A stretch of DNA of 64,000 bases from the NCBI GenBank assembly GCA_001632435.1, contig KV423935.1:186001-250000 (forward strand). Reading direction: 5' to 3'. Positions 23,823 through 34,271 of this stretch are shown here, one piece after another (position 1 is the stretch's first letter; every line of letters starts with the position of its first letter). The notes under the pieces were generated by a model. It was not told where the DNA came from and ran no database searches. It saw only the letters and a list, made by a program, of their open reading frames with translations. Source of the stretch: Calocera cornea HHB12733. Lineage: Eukaryota; Basidiomycota; Dacrymycetes; Dacrymycetales; Dacrymycetaceae. The translations under genes were made by a program, and so were the position numbers.

Positions 23823-24394
23823 TCTTGCAGAGTATGTGTTATCTGGTGGTTGCTGTGGTAGCTTTGTCGGTGGGGTTGCTAGGATGCGGACGCAGCAATA
23901 TGCGTGCTTTGAGAACGAGTGTGTTGTATAACGAGAGTCGGCAGCCGGGGCTAGTCAAGCGAGGCGAGATCAACGACGAAAAGGCGGACGAGGGGGACGA
24001 GGAGGAGGAGCGTAATGTCAGGCCGGGTTGAAGAGGGCGAAAAACGGGGGTGTGTTTGTTGTCTCGCGCCCGAGGGAAGGGACGCCGCGCGGGGTTATAC
24101 CCAGCGGAGTTTCAATGCACCCGTGCATGAATGGAATGTCCTTTGCCACCGTTTCCTCCGACTCGGCCGGGCGAGCGCATCACCGGGAGACCCTGAGAGT
24201 GGGTACCTGAAAGAATGCCCGTGTGAGCTGTCGCTATCGTACGGCGGCGATGGTCCGGCTGGAATGGAATAAAAAGTCATTGTAATAGTAGTCATTGGCT
24301 ACATTGTAGTGTTACACCCTCCTCCTTCCCTTCCCTTGCTGCCTTCACTAGTACACCATGGTGCAAGTGCCCCCACGCATGAGCCAGTGCGAGC
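23823..24394. other. Intergenic: promoter of the GPI-protein gene
   Basis: About 570 bp upstream of the GPI-protein gene and downstream of the MoCF-domain gene. No gene or repeat recognised. Confidence 0.5.
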
Positions 24395-25786
24395 CTACTT
24401 CTTCTGCTCCTCCCCAACCTTGCCCTCCGCCACCACAGTCCCGTCCAGCTCCTTGACCACCTATAAATAGCCCGCGCCAAAAATAATAAGCACTCATCCT
24501 GTCCCGCATGCCACAAAACACCGCCTCCCAAATACCGCGCAAAATGCAAGGCGGAAAGGACAAAAGGAAACCGGACAGCAAGCACTTATATGAAAAGGAA
24601 AGAGGGACAGAACGCACCTCCTCCTGCAGCTCCCGCAGCCGCACCTGGTCCTTCCCGATCAGGCTCACCGTCACGCCCACCTTGAAATCGGGGTACGACC
24701 CGACACGGATGCCCTCGGGCTTTGTGCGGTTCGCGAGCTCCGTGAGGAAGGGGGCGATGGAGGATTCGGGGCGGCTGCGGTGCGCGTTAGCATTTGTGCA
24801 TTCATTCCACTTCCAAGCGCCGGGGTAGAGAAGGGCGGGGGAAGAGACTGGAGGAACGTACCCCGTGTGGATCAAGTGCCGGAAGGGCCGCTCGCTGGAC
24901 GGCGGGAGCGGGAGGTACGGCGCGAGGCCCATGAGCATCTCGTTGAACAGCCTGGGGATGCCCGGGAAGATGCAGAGCTTCCCCTCGAGCCTCACCACGG
25001 GCTATATGCACCCATGCCCAACCCATCAGCCCTTCCAGCACGCACGCGAACAGGTTCCGGATAGACGCACCACCCACAGATCCTCATTGCAGAACAGAAC
25101 CTCGCCCTTGCTCGGGAAAAGCGCCATCCGCAGCCGCGCCGTCTTCTGCTCCTCGGTCTGCTTCGTCAGGTCATACCTGGCTTTCGAGAACTCGGTCATG
25201 CGCGCGATGCACTCGTCGTTGTACACGAGGTCCTGCTGGAAGGCCGCCGCCAGAGATGAGTACGTGATGTCGTCGTGCGTCGGGCCTATCCCGCCAGAGG
25301 TGATCACAAAGTCGTAGAGGGAGACCATGCGCCGCGCGGCTTCGACACTGCGGGGCAACGTGCGTCAGCACCAGACCGACGTCAGCTGGAGGAAAGGCAC
25401 GCACATATCCTCCTCCTCATCCGGGACGACCTCGATCCGCTTCACCTCTATGCCGAGATCAAAGCAGAACTTTGCGAACGTGTTCGAGTTCTTATCGTGC
25501 GTCTTGCCGTTCAGGATCTCGTCCCTGCCCGCTGGTCAGCGCACGTCCCCAGCCTACCCCTGCCTACCAGCTCCAGATCTACGCCAATACCCTTAGAGGG
25601 GAAGGGCGGGAGGAGGACGCACCCAATGATAAGACACCCCGCGGTGCGGATGAACTTGCCCTCTCCCAGCGGGTTCGGGGGGATGGGGGAGCGCGGGAAG
25701 GTGACCTTGGGTGGATCGGGCTTGGGCACGATGGGCGCGGGTGCGGGCGGCTCGACGACGGGCGGCACGTCTGATGTTGTTGACAT
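24395..25786 (-). CDS. MoCF/CinA-type molybdopterin-binding domain protein (FLAD1 N-domain-like)
   Basis: Homolog of the molybdopterin-binding (MoCF/CinA) fold that forms the N-terminal half of animal FAD synthase and occurs alone in fungi. Assembled through at least five short introns: TAGCLIIG|DEILNGKTHDKNSNTFAKF, then GIEVKRIEVVPDEEEDI, then VITSGGIGPTHDDITYSSLAAAF (the SGGxGPTxDD signature), then EGKLCIFPGIPRLFNEML, and finally VGSYPDFKVGVTVSLIGKD and VVKELDGTVVAEGKVGEEQKK. The stand-alone fungal form is poorly characterised; pyrophosphatase or FAD-hydrolase activity is inferred from the fold only. The conservative start is 25786. An in-frame Met at 25900 would add an Arg-rich, Pro/Leu-rich 38-residue leader. 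No PAPS-reductase-like FAD synthase domain is attached. Confidence 0.8.
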
Positions 25787-26139
25787 GCTGGCTATCCTAT
25801 AGAAAGCGCTGGGACTGGGGCTGCTGGGCAGGGGCTGGCAGTGCAGGAGAGGGCGGAGAACAGGGAGACGCAGACGGTGCGGCAGTCGACGGAGGAGCAT
25901 CCAACGCGCAGCCCCGGTTCACCAGCAGCACTCACAGAGATAGCTACAGTAGCAATACAGTCCGGCTTTGTCAGGATTGAAGGCGTGCGCGACGTGAGCG
26001 CTGGCGATGTGGAGAGCGGTCGGCCGATATCTGAGCCACGGCTCCCCCACCTAGGCCGCACCACTGCTTCCGCTTGTGCCCTCACGTGATAGCATTGCCT
26101 CCGCGCATCCACGTGATATTACCACAGCCACAACCAGGA

Positions 26140-26650
26140 CCCCTCCTCCGTGTTTGCAGAACTTAAATTTTGCTTCACTTCACAAAGTGCAATAACACAA
26201 CATGCTCATAATAAGGAGGCCAAATTGTTCAAAAGCAGCTACAGAGTTGAAGTGATTTTAAAAGAACAAAATTGGAATAAAAAGAAATTATTTGGGCGCA
26301 TTTCCACAAGTGGCTGTGCTAGGGTGCACACAACTTGTAGGTGTTAGAGGTCAAGGTACACATGGTTAGGAGTACTGGTTAGGCACAGTTCCACTAACTG
26401 TTAGGTTGCTTTGCCCAAACTGTTAGGGTTAGGGTTGGGGATGGGTTAAGGTTAGGGTAGGGGTCAGGTAGAATATTATATCTTAAAAGAAGATGGGTTT
26501 CACACAATGGAACACATGAAAAGGCCCAGGTGATAAAGAGTGTCATTGAAACAGAGAACATGGATGGATACAAGTAGCGATATGTATAAGTATTTCTACC
26601 CAAATTGCTTGTCCAAGTTGTGTTTTTCACTAGATTTGCCCGGAAATGGT
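26140..26650. repeat. AT-rich island with TTAGGG-like interstitial telomeric repeats
   Basis: From about 26140 to 26650 base composition drops sharply in GC compared with both flanks. Within it, about 26420-26465, are TTAGGG-type units in degenerate tandem (GTTAGGGTTAGGG, TTGGGG, TTAAGG, TTAGGG). I saw no terminal inverted repeat or transposase frame. It may be a relic of a transposon or of a chromosome end, or a simple AT-rich insertion. Confidence 0.55.
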
Positions 26651-26958
26651 GAAGTCGAAAGGTGAATGTCACGTGAGCGGAAGCAATGGTGCGGCCCTTA
26701 GGTGGGGGAGCCGTGGAGAAGATTCGGCCGATGATGCGCTGGACCCTGGTGTGGTTGGCCCCAAGGTTGGCATGCGGTCGGGGCTCTGCTTGGTACCACC
26801 ACAGCAGCCGTGGACAACATCATGTTTATCCGTCATTGCAGTCTGTTGACAAATACCGACTGTACATGGGACTTCTGTATGACGTCATCTCTGTGATCGA
26901 CCAAACTACTACCAATGAGGGAGACTCTGGACAATCGGCACTGAGTACTGTATGAACC

Positions 26959-28420
26959 TCAAGCCTGGGTTGGCGAATCAAGGGACTCCTTCTCATCCGA
27001 TGCCATGCTAGCGGTCCCAGCCGCGAGGGCTTGTTCCCGTTCCTTGAGCCACATCTGCCTCTTCTTGTACGCCTTGGACTTCCAGCCGAGCAGGTGCGTG
27101 CGCCCCTCCTTCCACTTCATGTACCCAAGCACCCCTATGACGGAGATCCAGAAGAAGGCGTAGGCGAGGACGGCCCCGAGCGTCGCGGTGTTGTTCCAGC
27201 CCAAGCTGCCCCATGTCAGTTAGCCGCACGCCGCGGAAGGGAAGGAAACATACATGGCGTTGAAAATGGACCAGCCCCCGCCAGTCGACGTGTTGAACGG
27301 GTTGCCGTAGCTCAAGTGCCACACGGCGGCCTTCACATTGTAAGACCCAGGGCCATCGCCGAGCTCCTCGACGTCAGCACCGACACCCTGGTTGAAAACA
27401 AATGCCTCGAAGAAGCCGACCGCGCGGGAGAAGAGGCCGGCACCGACGAGGAAGAGGACGCAGGTGGAGACGACGAGGAAGTAGCGGATTGCGAGGACGG
27501 CACTGCCGCGATAGATGAAGTATGCTAGTGCCATATGAGTGTTTTCCCGCCAGCTGCTTCTTTCATCGGGGACTCACCCACAAGGGCGCCACAGCCCAGG
27601 CCGACGGCGACAGCAAGCGGGATGGATTTGGCACTTGCCGACAGTGAAACTCCGCCCACGAAGACGATGGCCTCGATGCCCTCCCGAAGCACGGTAATAA
27701 GCGGCAGTACCATGAGGGCGTACTTGCTGCCCCGCCCCGACTTGTCCTTGTCGTCCTTCGAGAAGGCGTGCGAGAGATGCACGCGCCATTTGGCAGAGGA
27801 ACCTTCCAGCTTGAGGAACGCAATACCCATGACGAAGATGAGGCCAGCTGCCAGAAGGGCAAACGAGCCTTCCCAGACATCTTCCGTCTTGGCCCAGAGA
27901 TCTTGCAGCTTGGTGTAGAACTATTCGAGACATCTCCTCATCAGTACCTGTTGTGATTAGTGAAGCAGTTGACGACTTACGACGGCGATGAAGGCAGCAC
28001 CCACGCACATGGCGACACCAAAGCCAATCATGGTGCCGAGCCAGATCTTCCACACAAGCTTGCGATAGAGCTGCTTATCCGTGAGCGCCATATGTTCTTC
28101 TGGAACAGGAATCGCGGGCCCATGACTCCCGGCGGAGCTGTGCGAACGACGAGGAGCGGCCTCCCCCTCGGTGATTGCCGCTGGATCACCAGTACTGGCA
28201 CCTTCAGTGACGGCAGGAGCAGCTGTGGGAAGCCTCTCCTGCTGCTGTCCCAAGATCAATTGTTTCACCTAAACACACCGCTCATGAGTCCTCGCGTGAT
28301 AGTGGAAACTGGGGAACCTACGAAAGACAGGAGGATAGACACAATGATGCCCGCCTCGATGGTTTCACGAAGAATAATGAGAAAGATGGGGACGGAAAAG
28401 ACGTCCGCGGCCGAAGACAT
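26959..28420 (-). CDS. FTR1: High-affinity iron permease Ftr1 (copy A)
   Basis: Plasma-membrane Fe3+ permease that works with a multicopper ferroxidase (Fet3). Start MSSAADVFSVPIFLIILRE at 28420, with four short introns. Both R-E-x-x-E iron motifs are present: RETIEAG in the first helix and REGIEAIVFVGGV. Also seen: the hydrophilic loop with PVPEEHMALTDKQLYRKLVWK, GVGADVEELGDGPGSYNV, and GGWSIFNAM|SLGWNNTATLGAVLAY. The C-terminal tail is charged (SDEKESLDSPTQA). Copy B at 59058-60455 has the same exon structure. No FET3 gene is adjacent, although the two are commonly neighbours in fungi. GATA cores lie about 106-127 bp upstream. Confidence 0.94.
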
Positions 28421-28525
28421 GTTGAGATTTGTGGCAAAGCGAGCAGATGTCAAGCGACCGAGTCGGGGTGAAACCGTTGACTGGTTGGGACGAGTCTGCG
28501 ACAAGACCTAGCTCTGCCCTCCTTT

Positions 28526-28547
28526 TTATCTTATCCTGTCAGATAAG
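28526..28547. promoter_or_regulatory. Cluster of GATA cores upstream of FTR1 copy A
   Basis: Three GATA cores in 22 bp: TTATC at 28526-28530, overlapping CTTATCC at 28530-28536, and CAGATAAG at 28540-28547. Fungal iron-responsive GATA repressors (Urbs1, SreA, Fep1) bind (G/A)ATC(T/A)GATAA. These are core matches, not full consensus matches. Confidence 0.5.
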
Positions 28548-30538
28548 ATGCATCGTAATCCGGTAGAATAGGCATCGTGTCAAGCGAGCTATCAGAGCTG
28601 GCGATGTCCAAAGTGTGGTGCGACGTTCGGACGTCCACTCAACGAGCGCTCCGTTTGGGCATACGCAGTGGAATGCCAAGCCAAAGACCCCGAAAATTGC
28701 GGAGAAGACCAGTGACCGAGCCGCGCAACGAGTAAACGTCTCTTGCTACCATTTTGCTCCAAATATTCCATCGCACTTCCAAACCCTCTTGTTGAAACTG
28801 AATCTGACCGTGTATTGACGTCGCTAGTTGGAAAGAGCCAGAAACTGTGGCAAAAGAGCGTGACCTGGGTCGGAAGCCACCCCCGTGCAGCAAGCGAGCC
28901 TGCGAATACACGCGTGTTCACGAAGCACGTCTCCGGGCGGATTTGTCTTGGCATTTTCAACCGCCGACCGCTCATACGTGGATGTGACAAGAAAGACTTG
29001 GCGCTCGACAACTCGGAAACCGCTGCATGATCCGATCAATGAAACCGACAAAGTGGTTCTCCAATTGGCAACTCCACAAAACGAATGTAAAAGAAGAAAA
29101 GGCCGCTTGACTTGTTGATGCTGGCACCATCGCGTATCTATCCCCAAGAAAACTCTCAGGCGATCGCTTGTCGCACATCGTGCACTATAAGAACAACGTA
29201 CAAGAAAACACACTCCCAAAGATGATCCTCCTTGGAGTCGTACGATCCGGACGGAAACTCTAGAAAAGACCAAGTCTCGTTAGAGCCCTCCTCCGGCGCC
29301 CCAGACGGCTAGACCAAACAACGGGAAACGCCCATTATGCAAGTTTGCTCAAGACTCAAAGCTATCACCAGTCCGCCGAAGCCTAACAAAAGGGTCGCAG
29401 CTTTACCTCGAGAGTGGCCAAGCCTTGACCAAGCTCATTTCACTTGCTCAGTCTGGAAGTAACAATTCGAGCAGCAAAGCCGCGTAGTCGGTGTACAAGG
29501 AAAAGATGCGGGCAGCAGCGCTCCCAGCAAGATAAGCGCCGTACTTTTTTTGCTTTCCTTATTAAGGGAAAGGCAGACGGAGTTCATGTGCTTCGGATTT
29601 CCGTTCCAGTCTGTATTGAGTTAGCAACGCATGTGAAGAGTGATTGTGACCGCGGTAACCAGGCCCGTGTGAAAGGGGACCCTTAGACCTCGAGCTGCGG
29701 GTTTGCCACACATTAATACCTCCGTCAAGGCAGTGCCTGCCCTTCAATCCAGCTATTCCTTTCCTGCCCTCAATCAACATGGAGACTGACGAGTAGGCCA
29801 GTATTGCCCGTGACCTTCCAAACATATTCGAATATTCGAAGGCTCGTCATTCACTTTGCTACTTGAAGCGCTTTTTCTTACAGGTAGTCTTGGCATCAAA
29901 GAAACTTCAACTGGGTCACATGTCTCCGAAGGCATGCTGCCGCCGCCTGGCTCACTAGATCTGGGCGTCTATCGCAAGGGCCATGTGCACTGTATAGGTC
30001 ACGAGAATTCGCTAAACCGGCAACATTGTACACGTATGCAGCCTGCCGTTCTGCCTGTAGCGTTTAGGTGGCCGAACGGGACTGCAGATACCGCGCCGAA
30101 CGGCACAGCCAAATTCAGTGAGTCACGCACTCGGAGGCTGTGGGAGTTGTTCATTGGCGGTGCAGAGTATCGCTTTGAGTTCAAACATGGCATCTTCGGA
30201 TTTGCTGGAGCTGTCGGCCCGAGGCTGACAATACATTCGCAATTCCGACCGAGAAGACGAAGGCATCAACTCAAGTACGAAATAATCAATTCCCCATGGT
30301 TGTTTCCGATGCGGCAATCAGGGCCTGCCTGGCGGCTGGTAACCATGCGGTCGTCTGGAGAGGCTATTCGCCGTTCTCTTGGCAAGCATGACTGTGCCAA
30401 GCTCTTCTCCCAGATGTGCGGTCTTCCTTGCAGAGGGATATAAGCCGCTGTTGTTGGGACCTTTCCCCCAAGCACCCTTTTGGCTCCGCTCATCCAGACC
30501 GCGACCTTTCACCCAATTCCGGATTTCCATCCTCAAAC
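28548..30538. other. Two kilobases without a recognisable gene
   Basis: Promoter of FTR1 copy A at the left. The rest carries only short, overlapping open frames without domains; the longest, 195 codons at 29856-30443 on the plus strand, matches nothing I know. Base composition is lower in GC than the genes around it. A TATAA at 30439-30443 lies about 96 bp before the next gene's start. Confidence 0.5.
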
Positions 30539-31296
30539 ATGCGGTACACCACTACCTTTGGGTTCCTCCTGTCCGTCATCTACATCCGTCAGTCCCTTTG
30601 GAGGTTGGACTTTACGGTGATACTGATTGGCTCTCCAGAAGCCGTCATGGCTGTCATCAATCATTCCTATAACCCTCTCCTCAAACGGCAAGGGGGGGCA
30701 GTTTGTGCTACAGCTTGCGGGAGTGCAACAGACAGTCAGCTTGTCATTCAAATTGCCGTGAGCTAACATCGCTCTCACCTCATGAATTGTATTGATCGGT
30801 TGGCATGAACTCAAGAACTGTACCGTCACGGATATCGGTTAGCTCTCATGCTTTCCAATTTTCGCCGTTTCTAACTCTGTCCGATCCAGACTGTCTTTGC
30901 AACGGAGTCGCTCAGGTCTCATCTGGCTGTAGAGACTGTCTTTATGAGCAAGTCACGGACCTGGAGGAGTTCTGCGAGGATGGCCTCTCACCGACTGGTT
31001 GCACCGGTGTTAATTGCGGTGAAACTGGGGGCGATAGCGGGAGTGACGGAAGCGGCAGCAGCGCAGGAGATGCTGGAGCAAACACGCCCAGCTCAGCGCC
31101 TGGCAGCAGCGGGCCTGCCTCGACCACCAGTGCCGGCTCAGGCAGCAGTGCTGGAGGGAGCTTGGGAAGTCCGTCGCCCACTGGGGCCGCTCCTGGAGGT
31201 GGAGCAGGCAGCGGCAGTGTGCTCACTTTGGATGCTGCGCGTGCCGTTACTGTTGGGATGATTGTAGTGGTTGTCGGTGGGATTTATCTCGCTTGA
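30539..31296 (+). CDS. Small secreted Cys-containing protein with Ser/Gly/Pro stalk and hydrophobic tail
   Basis: Probable secreted, GPI-anchored-type protein of unknown function. Exon 1 starts MRYTTTFGFLLSVIYI, a signal-peptide-like stretch, after a TATAA box. A second exon gives SYNPLLKRQGGAVCATACGS. The third reads DCLCNGVAQVSSGCRDCLYE, then a long Ser/Gly/Ala stalk, and ends in a hydrophobic segment (VTVGMIVVVVGGIYLA) at 31296. About eight cysteines are grouped before the stalk, a common fungal surface-protein layout. The junction between exons 2 and 3 is not solved: the obvious GTGAGC donor gives the wrong phase for DCLCNG, so the intron differs from my guess, or there is a frameshift. 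The domain is unidentified. Confidence 0.6.
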
Positions 31297-31596
31297 GCTG
31301 AGCGACGTCTCACACACCGGACTCACTTTGGTGCCCAATGTAGTGGCCTTCCGAATATGTGTTCTCTTTTCTCTCTCTCGAACCTACTGCTTTAGTATCT
31401 CTGAAGAAATTCTACCTACGTGTTACTCTCCTACTCGGGGATGCTCTGGAACCTGAGGATATCAAAACACGAAAGGGCACATCTTGAAGCAGAGGATGTC
31501 TGGACACTTCTGAGAGGTACATACCTACCGCGTCCCTTGTCCCTGCTGTGACCTACACGATTGGTACGCTATTATCAAATTAGATTGACTTTACAG

Positions 31597-32170
31597 CTGA
31601 CCGCCCTCGAATCTCCCGGGCCAACCTAGCGGACAATACCACCACCCTGCCGCGGTCCAACGGCACCCAAAGCAACGTCACGATCTTCTATCCCTTCACA
31701 AACAATCCGTTCGGCGATGTATGCAACACCACGTGCGTGATTGCGTATGACTGGGCATTTATTAACTTCGTTCTGGTGCGTGACTATTGACGCGTGCTCT
31801 TGTACCGACTACTAATGGGTTGCATGATAGGGTTCCAATTCGGGGCCCACGGATGACTCCACTTATGGTAAGCTCTTGTCTGCCGCAATGTATCGTGGTG
31901 AAGTGTTAACACTAAGACCTCTCCGCAGACCTCCCATGCGGCCTCCTCCAGTGGGAGGGCATCTCGACCGCCGCCTGCCGGGGATGCGTGCGCGAGCACT
32001 GGTCAATCCTGCCCGCGGTCCAGACGTGCCCTAACAGAACGTATATCGACCTGGACTTGCAACGCTACAACGGCTTGTTCAGCGGCGTTGGCGGGAGGTG
32101 GGTCGGGGGGATGCAGATGGTGGGGTTGGTCGGACTGGCGTGTTTGGTGAGGGCGAGCTTGATGCTGTGA
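31597..32170 (+). CDS. 3' exons of a second secreted Cys-containing protein (5' end not found)
   Basis: Following an acceptor at 31596, a frame reads ADRPRISRANLADNTTTLPR. It continues across two short introns (FINFVL|GSNSGPTDDSTY|DLPCGLLQWEGIS) to a stop at 32170. There are several N-glycosylation sequons (NTT, NGT, NVT, NRT), Cys pairs (CNTTC; CRGC) and a hydrophobic C-terminal tail (MVGLVGLACLVRASLML). The layout resembles the neighbouring gene at 30539-31296, but sequence similarity is weak. The first exon with the signal peptide was not identified. The family is not recognised. Confidence 0.5.
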
Positions 32171-32750
32171 TTGTAGGTTCCGCGGCTGCGGTGATGTACA
32201 GTATCATATAAGAATGCTCACATACAGTGATATTGACCACATCGTCGCAGAGAAACCCCCTTGTGGGAATGAAGGAGGGACGTGGTGCGACTAGTAGGCT
32301 GCCAGACATGCATGGCCTCAGAGGACATTCCACAATCCGAGATCATAAGCGAGCAGCAGCATAGAGGGTGTTGGAATGTGGCATGCATCGCAAACTGACT
32401 GACACTCCACAGGCTGAGGTTGATATGAGGTAGGCAGCATAATGTCTCTGCTGGTTCGAGCAAAGCAGATCAGGTGATGATGGTGGGCAAAGAACAAGCA
32501 GGGCCATCACCTTCGTCGCCGGAAGCGGCGCCGTGCCGAGCATCTGTGCCTGCTTACGTACACCTCCAGTGATGGATGACGGCATCGCGCGACGCAGCAC
32601 GCCGAACCCTCCGCAAATCCGCCAAGCGCCAGCAGCGACCAGCAAACCCACCGCGGGTGTTGTCATCGCAAGAGCATATAGTCAGGGATGCGCCCTCCAC
32701 TAACTTTCTGCTGGCTGTCCTGCAGTCCTTCCCTGTAGACGACGACGACC
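32171..32750. other. Intergenic: AKR promoter
   Basis: About 580 bp before the aldo-keto reductase start, with no recognisable gene. Confidence 0.5.
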
Positions 32751-34070
32751 ATGTCCTCCTACGCGTACAGCAAGCTACCCCAGGCCGACGGCGCCTCCGC
32801 CCCGCTCCCCTCCCCCTCCCCTAGCTCGAAGCCAAAGTCGAACCGGATCTGGCACCTCGCCGGGGGTGCCGTCCTCCTCCTTGGGCTCATGTGCTTCCGT
32901 GGGCCCATCATGGACGGCGTGCGCTCGATGTGCTCCTCTGGGCGGCTGCAGGCCCACCCGGAGTACAGGCCCGTCGGCGATGAGCCCTCCCCGCCCAAGT
33001 ACTACACGCTCAACAACGGGGAGAAGATCCCCACCGTCGCTCTAGGTACTGCTGCTTCCGCGATTAGTATTTACCTACGTAGGCGCTGACGTTTGGATTC
33101 CCTGACAGGCGTCTGGCAAGCTTCCCCAGGCGAGGTCGGCGCGGCCATCAAGTCTGCCCTGGAGGCGGGGTACAAGCACATCGACGGCGCGTGGATCTAC
33201 CGGAACGAAGCGGAGGTCGGCGAGGCCCTCAAGGAATCTGGCGTAGATCGCTCCTCGCTCTGGATCACCTCCAAGCTGTGGAACACCTTCCACGCGCCTG
33301 AGGACGTCGAGGAGGCGCTGGACGACACCCTGAGCAAGTTGCAGACCGAGTACCTCGATCTGTACTTGATGCACTGGCCGATCGCGTTCAAGAAGGGGAC
33401 GACGGACGTGGACTGGGACCTGACGGAGGATCCGCTGCCCACGTGGCAAGCGCTGGAGGAGATGGTGCTCAAGGGCAAGATCAAGAACATCGGGGTGTCC
33501 AAGTACGCCCTCCCCTTCCCTCACCGCACCTGCACACGCTGACAAGGTTGGGTATATGCGCACAGCTTCAACATCCGTCGGATCCAGAACCTCACCGCCA
33601 ACGCGCTGCGCATCAAGCCCGTGATCAACCAGGTCGAGCTGAACTTCTTCAACCCCCAGCCGGAGCTCGTCGCTTGGGCAAGCGAGAACGACATCCTGCT
33701 CGAGGCGTACTCGCCGCTTGGGAGCACCGGCCAGGTCGGGAGGAGCCTCGGCCAGAAGGACGTCGTGGAGGTTGCGAAGGAGCTCGGCGTCACCCCCGCC
33801 CAGGTCATCATCTCGTGGCATGTGCAGAGGGGCACGGTCGTACTGCCGAAGAGCGTGCATAAGGAGAGGATTGAGGAGAACCTGGATAGTGAGTCTTCTT
33901 TTTTTAGCTCGACTCCACCCACGAGCAAGCGCTGATGTGGTTGGGCAGTCATCACCCTTCCAAAGGCAGCGTTCGACGCTATCGAGAAGGCCGCGACGTC
34001 CCACCCGCCCGAGCGCGTCATCAACCCCAGCAAGGCGTGGAAGCTCGGCTTCGACCTGTTTGACGATTGA
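32751..34070 (+). CDS. Aldo-keto reductase with N-terminal membrane anchor
   Basis: NADPH-dependent carbonyl reductase of the AKR superfamily. After a short N-terminal tail there is one hydrophobic helix (HLAGGAVLLLGLMCF), then the barrel begins YYTLNNGEKIPTVALG. Four exons in all (three short introns) carry it to KAWKLGFDLFDD and the stop at 34070. Catalytic tetrad: Asp and Tyr in HIDGAWIYRNE, Lys in LWITSKLW and His in LMHWP. Cofactor loop: VLPKSVHKERIEENL. The usual motif is DTAxxY; here it is DGAWIY, so the Thr is replaced by Gly, but Asp and Tyr are kept. The anchor is unusual for AKRs, which are normally cytosolic, and suggests an endomembrane location. It lies next to the MFS cluster. 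Confidence 0.9.
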
Positions 34071-34271
34071 ACTGGCTGCTAGTTGCTGCACCTCGAGTGA
34101 AGGTAGTTGCGCATATAGGACGCATAGCAGAGCGTAGTTGGGATTTATCGATAATCTATGCGAGTGATAGACTGCTCTTCTGATTCAACCCTTCCGGAGT
34201 ACGAGGGCCGACAACGATACTCGACAGCAGAACCACGGGTCATTATTACTGCAATCGGTCTCCATGCAGTT

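Noticed and set aside
29856..30443. 195-codon open frame
   Set aside because: No domain, no codon pattern like that of the neighbours, and GC-rich sequence gives long frames by chance. Kept only as a note on the region.
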